A DNA stretch of 64,000 bases from NCBI RefSeq assembly GCF_964204865.1, contig NC_135258.1, positions 12,143,001 to 12,207,000 on the forward strand, written 5' to 3'. The notes beneath the pieces were generated by a model that saw nothing but the letters and a program-made list of their open reading frames with translations, did not search any database and was not told where the DNA came from. This document shows, piece after piece, positions 39,001 to 51,974 of the stretch. Source of the DNA: Styela clava. Its lineage: Eukaryota > Chordata > Ascidiacea > Stolidobranchia > Styelidae. The position numbers and the translations under genes are program-made. Each line of letters starts with the position of its first letter. The first letter of the stretch is position 1.

Positions 39001-42000
39001 TAATCAGTCAAGATAGTATTAATATCATACATGTACATCGTCTGGAATCTGTACCATAAATCTGTATTATGTGCAATCTATGCTACAACCCATTTCCTGA
39101 AACGGTATTATTGAATCAGAAGATGAAAGACTGAAGAACTCTGTTCTTTGATATTCTACTGCTTTCAAGCATACTAAATGGGAAAATTATGCATTCTTCC
39201 AATAATTCAATGGAATCTATGATATTTCTGTATTGGAGAGTTCGTTTTATTTTATCCCTTATTTATAGATTTTGCTCTACAACAAAACAACGGAAAACAC
39301 AAGCCCGGAAGTTGATAATAATAATAATGCAATGGAGTCGACTCCTCTAATCGATGATCCTGATCCAGCTGTTATAACGTTAGAAGATGCAATGGCAAGT
39401 TTAGAAGAAGATCAGTTATTAGGTGGACCAGATGAAACAGGTTTGTTCTGAAAAATGAATTTTTTCAAATGTACATTACTTTTTTAACCTTGTTTGGAAA
39501 CTTTGATTATAACACTAAATTCAGTTTTGCTTCAGCCATCACTTACTGCTTAAATTTATATGATCGTGCAATAGTGTGAAGATAACGGTTCGTGTTTATA
39601 TGTAAAATAATAGGAGAATTTTTTTTATTATCCAATGTGTGTTTTTCATTTACATCTTTCTTATTTCACAGCCGCAACTAATCTATCCACTGCTGATAAG
39701 TTATTCTGCAAACTTCCATCATATTTTTTGACTGGAAAGCTCGTTTCAGAAGGTTAGTAGTTATGTATTTCTGTATATTTCACAGGTATACTTTCATTTG
39801 ATGTGGAATCCCCCCTCAACCTGACTGTTTTCCTGGCCCAGTTGAATTTAATTATCTGTATTGCTGGCCGCTGTCTTAATAAGATTGCGTTTGACACTTC
39901 TATCTATCAGTACGCTTTTTAGTTGAATCCTGGAGATCTTTTTTCGTTGGAAATTCTAGGATAGTCATGCTTTTTTCTTAGCATTTTTCACCTCTGATTG
40001 CAAAAAATTGTATCTAAGGTCTATCTTTTCTATCAGTAATTCAGTTCTTTGATCATACTCAATTCTGTTCTTAAACGAAACCAATTGTACAGAGACTATT
40101 TGTATGGATGTGGAGACTGGACTTGAGGATTAAAACATACCATGCCATTGTCAACATAGTTGTATCATCAACGTCAACGTCAAAGCGGTAGTCTGTAGTA
40201 CTCATGATAGTTAGTTTTCATCCCCTTTTTACATGATGCATGTATAATGCACAATGTGTTGATCATGCACAGGAGTAGTTTAGTGTATATTTTCTATTAG
40301 TTTGATATGTGTATTTGTATATATTTGCCATGTATTTGAGCTGAGGAAGATAATTAGCCTGTTTGTAGATGAACTAGTCGGACTGCTGCCCTTCAGAAGA
40401 CACACTGTCAAAGCAACATGCTTTATGAGAGATGTTCTCTTGTGTAGGTACTAAAGTACAGGAAAAATGTGATTATGTGATTATGATGTGATGATTATGT
40501 GAAAATGTGATGTAAATGAAAAAGTGTTCAGGTTATTGTTTTAAGGTTGGTCCTAACCAGTACTAGAAAATGGAAGCATTATGAGTATTGTATATGTTCA
40601 GATAATGGAATGAGATCCAGTGAAGGTAGTGATTCACGAAGCAGATGGCGTCTAGCAAATATGTGGTCTTATCAACTCAAAAGAGGTGAAATTGTTTAGA
40701 AATAATGCTGCATGGCAATTGGCAAGATTAGTTTATCTGATTTAATTTGGATATTAATAAAACATACAGTCAGTGTAGTAATATTGTGTCAATTACTTCA
40801 GATCAGTTTGTTTACATCAATGATTGCTTTGTCTACACCTATAATTACTGCACCTATTTAGTCTTGTACTGTTCACTGGTCACTTATGTTTTGTCTGTGT
40901 TAAAGTAAGGAGCTAATAAACTCTGTGTTAAGTTAATATTTATCTGCATCCTTGGGAATCAGTACAGTCAGTTTCCAATTTTATAATTTATCATAACATA
41001 TCATTTCGGCCAAGTGCTTTTCTATCTCTCGCGCTGGGTTACCATATTTGTGTTTTGAATTCTTACTCTACTTTCAATATCATGCATTAGTTGAGGGTTT
41101 TTGATTTATGATTCAGCTTAATGTGCCTTATTTGAACTACAATATTACAATTCATTTTTTCAGAAATTTTGGTCTTGCAAAAGTGATACCTCAATTGGCA
41201 ACTTTTCTTCTATTGAATGAATATAAAATCCTATCGTAATTTGCTTCCTTATTTTGTGATTTGGTGTTATCAAATAAAAATATAAACATTAGTCTTTTAA
41301 TGTATAGATATCGTATAAGTGAAGTTTTCACGATTCAATATAAAAAACATGTCTTTAGAAATTAAATCTAAAGGAGATTTTTTTTTAAAATACTTTTGTG
41401 TAATGTTGTCCCAAAATTTTACATTTTTCAGAAAGACAAGAGGATGGTGCGGATGGGTCAAAGAAACGAGGATTGAGGAATGTCATGTGTGATCCACTGA
41501 TTAACACAACAGATAACACTGGAAATGACATTGAACTTGAATTTAACAAATTACCTCATTATTTCAGTTCCGGTAAAACAAGGTATGTGAAGACATAGAC
41601 TTGCAATATGCGCTTAATAATAAGAATATATTAATGGTGTAGCTGTCTTACCTAATATTCAAATGGCTTTTGTCTAAATCAAAATATATACAGAATTGTA
41701 TTACTGTATGTAAAATATTAACATCTAGATTTCACTGATTGAAGGGTTTATTCATCAAAATGTAATTTTTTGTTCTTTTATGTATTTTATTTTTTATGAT
41801 TTATTAATAACTCTGAGAACTCTTCATGTGCAGCCACTGCTACGTAAGAATCTACTAGAGTTTAGAAGACCCTTAATTTCCCTGATTCGGCATTGCCTAC
41901 CCTATGCAAGATTTTACCCTACGATGCCATCGTATTTACGTCTAACATTAACCACTATTGTTGTGAAATCAGAATTTTACTCTATTTAATTCCAACAATA

Positions 42001-45000
42001 CCTGGAAATAATCTTACACCTCTCTGATAGAATATAGCATTCCTTAGAGCAAAGCCACAAAGATCAATGTATTATGAGAGAAAACCTAACGAAATTTGAG
42101 GGTCTACATACTCACTTCAAATGAAGTCAAGTCACTACAAGTCAAATGAAGATAAATTTTTGTCATATCTTCATTTAATTATTTTCTAACAGGCCAAACA
42201 GTGTAACACGAAACAGTGGAAGAACCCAGAACCTGAAAAAATCAAGAAGTAGCAATAATTTTGCTGTGAAATTAACAGCAGTCGGAGAGAGTCAACATTT
42301 AACTCCACAGGGAACTCCAGTCAATGAAACAGAAACATATTATTCAAGGCTTCCTACCTATTACTCGTATGTATTAAACAATGCTTTTGAATTCATATTA
42401 TTGAACGCAAAGAGGACCTATGAATTGTTTTGCCAAATTGGTGAAAAAAACACTTTCCTTTGCAACTAATGCACCAATCGAATATAAATTTTCAATATTT
42501 TGAGATGGAAGAAATGTCTAGAAGGCTATTGCATTCCACGAGTCCTAGTATTTCAACAAATTTTGCTGTTTTTATATTTGTGGAAAGCATGTTGTATGTC
42601 ATCTAGTACAATTCTTGGTGCTCCAGAAGTATGTGCACCAAGATGGCAGACAACGGAACGTAGTATGTGTGCCAGGTTAGGGTTAGGCCATAATTTTATT
42701 CCAATTCCAATTCTCTTTATTTCAGTTCTATTACGAGTCTCGTAGTATTTGTACCTGAAATTATGGCCTAACTCTAACCTGGTACACATACTATGTCCCG
42801 GTGTCCGCCATCTTGGTTCAGATACTACAGGAGTACCCAATTCTTTTTTCATTTGGTTGGAATTTGTAGATATTAGCGGTTATGAGTTTTATCATGCAGC
42901 CTTGGACTGTTCCCTGAAGATGGATTTTGTATTGATATCCATACTGGTCAATCTTACTGTCAAGACTTGACCCATTACTATATTTCTCCATGCATAGAAA
43001 GATGAATGGTCAAAAAATAGTTTACAACATCAGGCCAGAATAATTTGGAAATATTCGTATGGCTTTTCTCCTAATCAGTTTCCTAATCAATAAATCATGT
43101 GCTTTATGGTATTGAATGACCTACATGTTCAAAGATAACTAGGAAATGTTATTTCATTCAGTTATGGACGTCCTCACCCTGCAGTCAAAACTTTCAATGA
43201 TGATGTTGCGGATGCAAAAGATGACACTGTTACTTCTGAAATTCTAACACAGTACGTTTTTGAATTGATCATTTTATTCACTTTTAAATTCATTTGCCCT
43301 CCGTGTTTAATATAGGCTCAAATTAGTAAATAAAAATAGCGTTTGGGCATACCTGATTCAAGAAAATGTAAGTTTATATGAGCTATTTTTAAAATGTAGA
43401 GAAAAATCTATTGTAAATTTTATTTTTTGAATTACCTTGGCTCAGATTTTTTGAAAATTAGAATCCCATATGCTTGTTTTTAGTGATAAGCAAGAACGCG
43501 AAAAGCACAGACATTCAAGAAAAAAGAGAAAAACAAAAAAGAGAAAGAAACACAAAAAACATAAAAGTAGCAAACAGGATGAAGAAACATCACAAAAAGT
43601 TTTATACTCTAAAATTCCAAGTTACTATTTATCTGGTCGAGTAGTAGCAAGTCAAGGTAATGATGATTCTCGCCGCATGTCACCACCTCATCGATCTCCA
43701 TCTGTTCGTTATTCTTCCTCACCAGACTCTCTATATTATTCGTCAAGGAGTAGTCGATCCAGGTCAAGGTCGAGATCTAGGTCACGAAGAAGGTAAAAAA
43801 TTTTGTTTTCAAGACTTTAAAATTTTATACTTTGGAAAAAATTTCCAATCACATGTTAGAGAACTTGGGTCAGAGCCTCACTTCAACCCGGAGTTATACA
43901 AGCTATGTGTTGGGATAGCCATGTTGAATCCTAAAAATTCAAGTGTTTGCTTATCTGGAGTTTTGTTTTGAAAGATAATTTTTAACACTTTGTGGAAATT
44001 TATATTGTGAACATCGAACATTTCGAATATTTTTTCTGAAGACTGAGATTTTTTTTCCAAGTAGAACACCTTAATATTTACCACAGTAACAATTTTATAT
44101 AATTGGTGGTACCCAAAAAATTTGAACTCCTCCCACATCTTGTTCTAGGTAATGTATTTCACCCCAGTGTAGTAATAAGCTTGTCTGAATAGCTAAGCGA
44201 GACCCAACAGTGTCTATCAAAAGTGCAATACCTTGCATATACTGTTTAACTAAACACATTGAATGTATTTGTACAGATCATATTCCAGAGGAAGATCAAA
44301 ACGATCATTCACACCAAGAGAAAGAAGTTATTCTAGAAGTTCACGTTCACCTTCTTATTCATCAAGTTGTAGGTTAGTGATTGAATATGTACTTTTAGCA
44401 TGTGAATTCAAATCACATGCCCTCCACATAAGCATAGGAAATTGGGTAAGTTGAATGATAAACTGGAAGATTTCTAGTCTATCTAAAAACATAGCATCTT
44501 ATACATATGTGTGATTGTGAAATCCTTTATAAAAGCATATCTCTTTGCATTCAATGCCTGGTTGACAACAATTTTCTTATTCAGTGAAAAAGAATATCGT
44601 GGAACATGGGATAACGAAAGAAGGTCAAGGGAGGCGAGACGGAATAGAAGAGAAAGATCAAGAGAAAAAAGAAGAAAAAGTTACGATTCCTCAGATGAAG
44701 ATTCAGATGATTACCGTCGGTAAGTGAATCAACGGTTGTGTTGAAAACATACTTTTAATGCTTCCACATTTGAAATATAGGAAAATCAAACGCGAGTCCT
44801 AATACCCCTTCGATATGTTATAAATAAAATTTAGGATTAGATTAGGATTTTCATCTTTATCCTTGCTAATCAGGTTCCTATATATATTCTTTTTCAGGAG
44901 AAGAGAAAGGGAAGCTTGGAAAGAAAGAAGACTTTACCAGGAAGCTAAAGAAAAGAAGGTAAGTTTAACAGTTTTAAGGTTGTGATTACTAACTCCATTA

Positions 45001-46809
45001 CTTTGTTACTTATCGATTTAATTGGTAAGTATGTTGATAGGTATTTGTCTGTATGTCTGTTTGTCTGTTAGATGCACGCGATATCTCACGAAAGTGAGAT
45101 TGAATCTGCTCCAGATTTTGCGTGTGGATTCATCTTATCTCGGACCAGAAGCCTATTGATTTTGGGCGAAATATGTCGTATAATTAGCGAGTTATTAATT
45201 AACTAGTGATGGGACACATGGTGTCACTATGAGGTAAGAGCGTCGTTTTGGGGAATCCCCTTTCGATCGATAAGTCTTCGGCCTCTGACCAATATTCTCG
45301 TTTTTGTTTCACTCAAATGTCGATGCTGAAGATTTAGTATTTTTGATTTTTGTTGATAAGTTTGTGTATCTGGCTCTGAATGTAGTAACAGAAAGATAGG
45401 AAGATTTTATTGCCAGTTTAAGAAACAGGGTTGTGGAGCCGGACTTTTGACTACGAACTCGAAGCCATTTTAGAATAACTTCAGTTTCAAATTCTCGAGA
45501 AAACCATTCTGATAACAAAAACTTAGTGTAGTATTCAAGCTATCTTCGATTGAAATTGCTGCAATCCAAAATACTTACGTACATAGTCAATTTTACGCTT
45601 TTTGAGTTTCTGTCTGAAATTTTGACTACTACTATAACTAGTGAATGTCTGAAATCCCGAATCCTGGCTTGGGGAAGTTTTAAAATATGACACCAACTTC
45701 TTATTCTACAACCCACTGCTAAGGACAATACTCCGCAAGAGAGAATGTCACCGTTATAGATTAAAATTTGAATCATGTTATGATCGTTTGAAATATAAAA
45801 ATATCATTTAGCAATTGTAAATGTGTGTTCACATATTCATACTAGGGGAAAGGGAATCCGATAAGACGGTTTATTCATATTGCGAAACACGGGCTCTCGT
45901 CCGGTCAGTTCATGTCTGGGGAGTATGGGATTAGTTAGCAAGTTATTTGTTCCAGATGCATAGACTTGATGGCGATGACGAGGGGTCTAGCACTCTTCTC
46001 GCTCATAATTATCCCCGCAGGATTTCACACAGGATGCGATGGCGAGCGTATTCCTAATGCTTAACACGATGCGCCACGTCGTCAAAGCCGTGTTATAACA
46101 ACTAATATCAGTTTTTGATGTTTTTAGCAACAACGTGCAATGGAAGAACGTCGTGTTGTGTATGTTGGTGGTATTGACAAAAAAATGACAAAGCAGCAAT
46201 TGCGACGATTATTTATACGTTTCGGCAATATTGATACAGTAGGACTTTATTTCCGTGAAGATAGGTAAGCACATAGAATATATCTATAGATACGTGTGCT
46301 TATGTATAACTTACTTCTATGACCGTATCATACTGATAGGAAAATAGCTATTTCTCTCTGAAGAATCAACATTTCTGTTTCTCCATTTCTAGTGACAGTT
46401 ATGGATTTGTGACATTTCAACACAAGAATGATGCATGTCGAGCTATAGAGGAAGGAAACAATGGATTGGGACCCAATGAACCTCGTTACACATTGTGCTT
46501 CGGTGGACGAAGACAGTTCTGCAAAACTGCTTATGAAGATTTAGGTAGTTTATTTGACTTTTTATTTGTGTTGTGTTAATTTTTGAGCCACCAATGCATG
46601 ATGAGAAATAGTGACTCTAATTTGTCTGATTTTCCAGATTTATACTTTGTCAAATTTGGTTAATTAACCCCTGTAATAGTTTGAATTAACCCTTTATTTA
46701 TTTATATATAATTACAGATAGTAAAATGCAGGAACCAGAACCGAAGGAAGAAGAACTCGATGATTTTGATGCTCTGTTAAGACAAGCTAAACGTAGCTTA
46801 CATCGTTGA
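30013..46809 (+). CDS. PPRC1-like: PGC-1 family transcription coactivator (PRC/PGC-1-like)
   Basis: Nuclear coactivator expected to drive mitochondrial and metabolic genes. Exons: 30013-30109, 30902-31005, 32088-32372 (or from 32151), 32740-32826, 33077-33221, 33965-34121, 34363-34431, 34963-35069, 35256-35417, 35803-38243, 39269-39440, 39672-39752, 41432-41582, 42193-42366, 43162-43251, 43484-43792, 44277-44372, 44585-44719, 44898-44958, 46128-46264, 46393-46544, 46718-46809. All introns are GT-AG and phases agree: about 1,767 codons, close to vertebrate PRC. Acidic N-terminus (DIPDLDIL), LLEAL, nuclear-receptor box MLKKLLLSP (about residue 162), FAELLKHM, HCF-1-binding DHDYC (about 388), a Ser/Thr-rich 814-residue exon 10, Lys-rich and RS regions (1441-1620), RRM (VVYVGGI and DSYGFVTF, about 1650-1722) and the conserved tail FDALLRQAKRSLHR. 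An in-frame TAA at 29998 lies five codons before the ATG. Confidence 0.93.
34476..34821. mobile_element. hAT MITE in PGC-1-like intron 7
   Basis: The left end is CAGGGGTTCTCGAAC and the right end is GTTTTAAAACCACTG. The flanks ttgtaaat and ttcaaaat match at 6 of 8 positions. Inside, a block of about 59 bp (ctttttagattttgtc...aactagctaacaataa) is tandemly duplicated at about 34505-34622. It has no coding capacity. Confidence 0.75.
38376..38674. mobile_element. hAT MITE, 299 bp, perfect target duplication (intron 10)
   Basis: The ends are CAGGGCTACTCAACTGG and AGTTGAGTAGCCCTG. The flanking 8-bp duplication acctagtg is identical on both sides (38368-38375 and 38675-38682). It lies 132 bases after the donor of the giant exon 10. 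The intact duplication implies a recent insertion. Confidence 0.92.
42615..42840. repeat. Foldback/MITE with long inverted arms (intron 14)
   Basis: The arms of about 75 bp are inverted. The left is 'accaagatggcagacaacgg..cgtagtatgtgtgccaggttagggttaggcc'. The right is the reverse complement with few changes. A short asymmetric loop is at the centre. Opposed open frames exist but are by-products of the palindrome. It is related at its tip to sequence near 21265. Confidence 0.75.
45005..45315 (+). repeat. Dispersed repeat of about 310 bp (intron 19)
   Basis: Reverse-complement copy of 25575-25893. It starts 'acttatcgatttaattggtaagt', contains the microsatellite-like 'tgtctgtatgtctgtttg' and 'gatatctcacgaaagtgag', and ends near 'tcttcggcctctgacc'. 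It lies in the intron before the RRM exons of the PGC-1-like gene. Confidence 0.7.
45828..46085 (-). mobile_element. SINE, near full length (intron 19)
   Basis: Same family as 1819-2126, minus orientation. Shared blocks include 'ggctctcgtccggt', 'gggattagttag', 'agacttgatgg.gatgac' and 'gcttaacacgatg.gccac'. The box-B region is partly deleted (ggatttcacac). The head end lies about 45 bases before the acceptor of the exon carrying the RNP2 motif, very close to the splice site. Confidence 0.7.
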
Positions 46810-48333
46810 ACAAGAATTCTTTCAAAATATGCCAAATTTCTGAATGCACTTTGTGTTCTTAATATTCTATCATTTTGTTTTTTTCGGGTTTAATTTTGAT
46901 TTTAATTTTTTTCTTTGTTTGCAATTTCTATCTATCATTGGCCACTGTGGATGTTTGACATCTGGCCAAAAAATTAGTTTTTTTTTCAGATTTGATTTAT
47001 TTTCTCCCTTTTATGGTTATTTTACCGCAATCAGGTAATTGTTCTATGAATTGAACTGTCATCTATGCTTGGGTGGTTCAAGTGATATGTCCATGGGTAT
47101 CACCAACAAAACATACAACGTCACAAAACTTCAACAATAGTTTAGGACAGGAATTTGATTTTCATACACGCTACAAGCTTTTATGAATACTAATCAATAT
47201 GAACAATTTGGTAAAAGTTTGGCCAATAAATCAGTGATGTGTGCATTGATGTCTTTCGACTAACCAACTCTACTAGTTTAAGGCACTGGCGATAGTTATC
47301 TAATTTCAGGCACCCAAACTAACTGTTACTATTACACTGTTTAATTTTGGAAATTGCTTAAAAACTACTTAAACTTTTTTGGTGCGACCATTGGGGTGCT
47401 ATGCTTAAGGCCCACGCCTCTGAAAAACATCATGGTTGAAATTGGTTATCTCCCATTGTTTTCCAACGCTGCTCATTGAATTGAATGTGAAAAATCATTA
47501 GCCGTTGATGTATGCCCATTCTGTATTGTTGAGTAACAGATTTTTCCTTAATCCACTCGAGGAAGTGAGTGGAGTGCATTGGCACTTTTGTGATTATCCT
47601 ATTTTTGGTGTCGGTTTTTTCAGCTTTTCATATTTGTTCCAGCAACAATTTTTGCGAATATTGAAAAGTGTTTTGATTTATAGCTATGCAGTTTGAGAGA
47701 CCAACCTTGTAGTAAGATCGCAATAATGGGAAAGATTATTTTCCGATATATTGTGTCAGGCGCAAGGTAAGGTACCTTATGCGTACCGGTATGCTGCCGT
47801 GTATGTATGTATGTTTATTCGTCTCGTAAAAGCAATATAAAAGAGTAAGTACTTATAAATACTGAAGACGGGATTCTTGACGGTTTTGGCAGTTCACCTC
47901 CTGCAAAAAGCTACTTTGATGCTTGCTTCTTCAATGTGTTGCCTGGCTTGCTTTTGCACACTACAGTACGCCTGCGATTCATTCAATCCGGTAGGTTTCA
48001 AAGGGGTTGCTAACCAACTCCACGGGCAGTTTCGCAATTGTATGGCATCTGCTCGCCCAGAGCGTTGCGCGAGCTTCTTCCCCAACTCCAACTTGGCCTC
48101 ATTGTCTTGATACAAACGTCCAATGCCAACATTTATACGAATAAGCCGCGGTAACCGGTCCAAGCGTTGGCTTACTGGTATCTGTCCGCTCTCTGAAAAA
48201 ATTATACTGGATGCCTTGTTTACAATAGGTCAAATCCCGCGGATTCAAATCTTTATTTCACGACAAATAAGCCCACTATATGGAGGCGGAATACGGTATC
48301 TGACATTTTAGTTTTATCTTCGTTGCTCTAGAC

Positions 48334-49071
48334 CAGGGTGGTCCAAACCCAGGCCCGTGGTCCAAATGTGGCCCTCGGCCTCATGATCTGTGGCCCGCGT
48401 CGCATTCGGAAATTAGTCAAAGAATTGAATTTGGTGTTGTTTTCATATAAAAATAACCAGAAAAATCTATGGACATATCGTTACATCACTAATGTCGCTG
48501 AATTGATTAGTGTTATTATCGGCAGAGACAACTAGCGAAGTTAATGATGTGCTTGGCAGTCTAAATTTTTTTTTATTTTTTCGGTCAGGAATATATATAT
48601 GCTAACAATTTTGGCATTATAGAAAACTAAAAATCGATTGCGGATTTTATTAGCCTAGGTTGGCTATGCCTAATAACTAAATATTATTGTTATGGCCAAA
48701 CAATATAATTCATGCCGGGTGTTTTTTGCAACCACCCTGAACAGTATTGGAAAAAAGGCTTCCTTGATGTCAGAAAATTAGGTAATTAACCTCCTGTTAG
48801 CTTACATTCGGTAATCAATGAATCTAATGGTATTTACAAGTTATTTCGTTAACATGAGTTTGAAAAGAAAGCAGAAGAAGGCCTTTGCAGGTTTTAGTAA
48901 GTTTTTACATGTTTTAGCTTGATGAATGCCAAATAGTGATCAATGTGTTTGCACAATAAAATGTTTGATTTGTATTGCACTGTTTACCTATATTCTTGGC
49001 ATTATTGTGGCCCGCGAACAATGCAAAAATAATTTTGTGGCCTCCGGAGCCGGTAACCTGGGACCACCCTC
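48334..49071. mobile_element. hAT-type non-autonomous element, 738 bp
   Basis: The left end is CAGGGTGGTCCAAACCCAGG and the right end CCTGGGACCACCCTC. The flanks ctctagac and ttctagac match at 7 of 8 positions. The right duplication unit shows the uninterrupted site (gctccagacaac, about 52388). The interior repeats ggcccgcg and ggccc motifs. No transposase frame. Confidence 0.8.
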
Positions 49072-49649
49072 TTCTAGACTTATTTAACAGGCCATAAACT
49101 TCGTGTTCTGCCAGTACATTCCATATCTGCGTAGTGTTGATTGACAGTGAGCTCTGTCGTGTTCACCATCATCCAAGTAATGAATTCTAACCGAGTTCGT
49201 TTCAAAAGAAGCTCGCTAGAATACGTCATTTATTTTTACTTTAATTAGCTTCATATAACTTTCTTCCCCACGGTGATTATTACTGTACAGAGTCTTAGAT
49301 TTGTTGCAATTCCTTGACGACTAATACTTGAATTTCAACGAAAAATACACTTATCTAGTTGTCTGAAAAAATTGTTTACCTGGGTTTTAATGAGACCGTA
49401 TTCTCGGAAACCAAAATTCCGTACAAACAATCGGCTGAATTTCATTCAATTGGAGGAGAGGGAGAAAAATGGCAAACAAGTTGGTGCATATGTCGGGAGT
49501 CTAAAAACGTCTGACTATAAGAATAATATATTTTAGAGAGGACAGGCGTTTAGAAGGGGATGAGACGACTTTCGATTGTGGAGAACCACTGTCAGTTGTC
49601 AGTGATTCTGTTAAAATAGTTAATTTACCAGTTCATCGTTCCAGACAAA

Positions 49650-49925
49650 GCATTAGTCTCTAAAAGTTTAAACAGCATTTCAACGTAACTTCAATACTGT
49701 TAAAAAGCGTCAGTCGTCAAACATTTAAATGGCATTTCACGATAACTTGAATACTGCTAAAAAGCGTCAATCGTTTAACGTTCAAATGACATTTCATCCT
49801 AACTTCAATACTGTTAAACGCAGCAGTCATTTAACGTTTAAAAATAATCTCGTCGTAACTTCAATACTGTTAAAAATCGTCAGTCGTTACACGTTTGAAT
49901 AGCATTTCACTGTACCTTTAATATA
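49650..49925. repeat. Minisatellite, about 4.5 copies of a roughly 63-bp unit
   Basis: Each unit contains 'cttcaatactgttaaaaa', 'cgtcagtcgt', 'aacgttta' and 'catttcac' in that order, and the copies differ by a few substitutions and small gaps. It occupies the place where the right duplication unit carries the body of the lipocalin-like gene. Confidence 0.75.
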
Positions 49926-50439
49926 TATTGTTAATATTGGATTTCACCGAAAGTATAATTTTGGAACGCAAGACTAACTCTATTTATTATACTGAAGAAT
50001 TTCTATGCGTATAATAATGCACGGATGTTGTAGCCAGGGCTGAATTAATCATTAAGCAAAATAATCACGTGCTTTGGGCACCACAGAAATTTTCATAGCC
50101 GAGATTTCAATAGTGCATCAGTGTTTCATGAAATGATTGGTCAGATTAGTTCGGACCTCAACATTGTCCCGGTTGAAATAAATGAAAAATTTTGCTTGTT
50201 TTTCTTTCTCAAGTATCATCTTAAAGCTCTACTAGTGTGCCTAAGCATAAGAACTATTTTGAAAAAATGCCATGTAAATCAATCATAATTTGACCTTCAA
50301 TCAGTATTGAATACTAAAAATTATTTAATTTCAGATAACACAGAACATTAGTTACTTTTCTATTATTATTATTTTCTATATATCGGGCACCAAAGTCTTA
50401 AGTGCTTGAGAACTCTAAGAGGCCATGATCAGGCTCTGA

Positions 50440-50570
50440 GCACAATCAACATGTACTCTTCCCGGAGAGCTGTGAAACATTTTTTCTGCAGTAACAACAG
50501 AAATACCCATTGCAAGTTAGCAATAAGCATCTTTCTTTTTGCTCTGAGCAAACTTATTAGATTTCAACTT
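50440..50570 (-). pseudogene. Decayed first exon of the lipocalin-like gene
   Basis: On the minus strand this matches exon 1 of the gene at 55738-55637 (shared blocks include 'agagcaaaa.gaaag.tgctt.ttgct', 'atttctg.tgtta.tgcag' and 'ctctcc.ggaa'). The start codon is changed from ATG to AAG, and a TAA follows six codons on in the original frame. No equivalents of exons 2 and 3 were found on this side. Confidence 0.6.
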
Positions 50571-51974
50571 CTGCGGAAAACTAAATAATATGACTATAAA
50601 ATGTCTTTTTAACACATCTATTTAATTATATGTAGTGAGAAACTGATTTTGGTTTTGATTCAATTTTAGTTTGCGCTAGAAAAACTTTGCTCAACGCACT
50701 GCCAGTCAAGTCGTCTGAATGGAAGTTAGTTTATAAAACTCAATACATACTATACTTCTCGAATACAGGGCCGCTGGAAATAATTCTTTTTCTCCGATCT
50801 TTCTAATCTTGAATGATAGGTTGCGATCAGCTTGTTATTATTATGTATTTTAAGCGCAAAAAATCACGAATTGTATCTGAGGCTGATTATGCTGGAAGAT
50901 TAATCCGTTTTAAACTGCTCATTTTGATTGTCGTTGACAACATTCCATATATATATATTATCATATATATACGTCTATGTATATATGTATAACATATTAT
51001 GGTTTGAGAGTTTTATATCTGGTACTGGTATTTGTTCCATAACTTGGACTTTATTATTGAATGATAATCCATATATATATACGCTTTTTCAAATGTATGA
51101 GTTGTTCAAGTTAATGTGCATACAACTTCACAAAACTTCAGCAATAATTTACGACAGAAATCTCATTTTAATCCACACTACTGACCAATATGGTATTAGT
51201 CAATACGGATGGAATGTGCGAATAGATTATAACAAGACATTGTCATAAATCATGAGGGTGCCTACTGCCTATATTCAGGGATGTGCATTAATGTCTTGAC
51301 GCTGACTGTTCCTACTAGTTCAAACCATTGGTGATGCGTTATCTAATAAATCGAAGTAGGCTACTTTAATGATGCCATGTTATTGTTTAATTTGGAATTG
51401 AATTATGCTCATTTAATCCTCAGTTGGAAATGGCTTGAACCACTGAAAGCTGTTCAGTGCTACCATTAAAGTGCTATATCAACGTGTACTATTATACAAC
51501 TGCATATCGCTCTTCAGAAGTATTATGTCCTACATCCTCTTAATCATTAGCTGTTGATGCATGCCAAATCTGTAGGATTGAATTACAGATTCATCTTTGG
51601 GTAATTGGTTTTTAGTGAGGCAGTGCTCTTGGCATTTAGACCTCTGTCCGCATTCTATTATTTGAAGTCATTTGCAGTTTTTTTTTTTTAACTCTGCATA
51701 TTTGTTCCTGCAACAATTATTTAACTATGGAAATGTGTTTTGCATCACAGTTATGTGAAATGAATATTTGTTACAGAATGGCTTGTTATATAGATACGAA
51801 TAGTGGTCAGATTTTGTTTAGAACATATTGCGCTAAAAATAGAGCGTAGCGTTAAGACGTTGGTGCTTGCATGTTAGGTTACTAATCAGTTTTGCTATTT
51901 TGCCTTATTCCTACAGATACCCGTTCTAGCTGTCTTAGTGTCGTTGGTTTGAGCTTGAAATGTTTTGACACAAG

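Larger units (their letters stand above)
47070..50980. repeat. Tandem duplication, left unit (decayed)
   Basis: Blocks spread through this region align in the same order with 51095-56150. Examples: 'gtcacaaaacttcaacaatagttta' with 'ttcacaaaacttcagcaataattta', 'caccatcatccaag' with 'accatcatccaag', and 'cttctgtaataacaacag'-type sequence before the decayed exon at about 50440-50570. The unit begins soon after the stop codon of the PGC-1-like gene. The only polyadenylation signal noticed downstream of that gene (aataaa, 47225-47230) falls inside it. It is interrupted by a MITE and a minisatellite. A GC-richer stretch at 47880-48200 has no counterpart in the right unit. Confidence 0.65.

Noticed and set aside
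47894-48163. 89-codon minus-strand open frame in a GC-richer patch
   Set aside because: It might be a remnant of a mobile-element gene, but no conserved motif could be named and the ends are undefined.
49071-49200. Conserved block shared with 52390-52520, tested as coding on both strands
   Set aside because: The two copies do not preserve a common reading frame with similar protein. It is treated as duplicated non-coding DNA.
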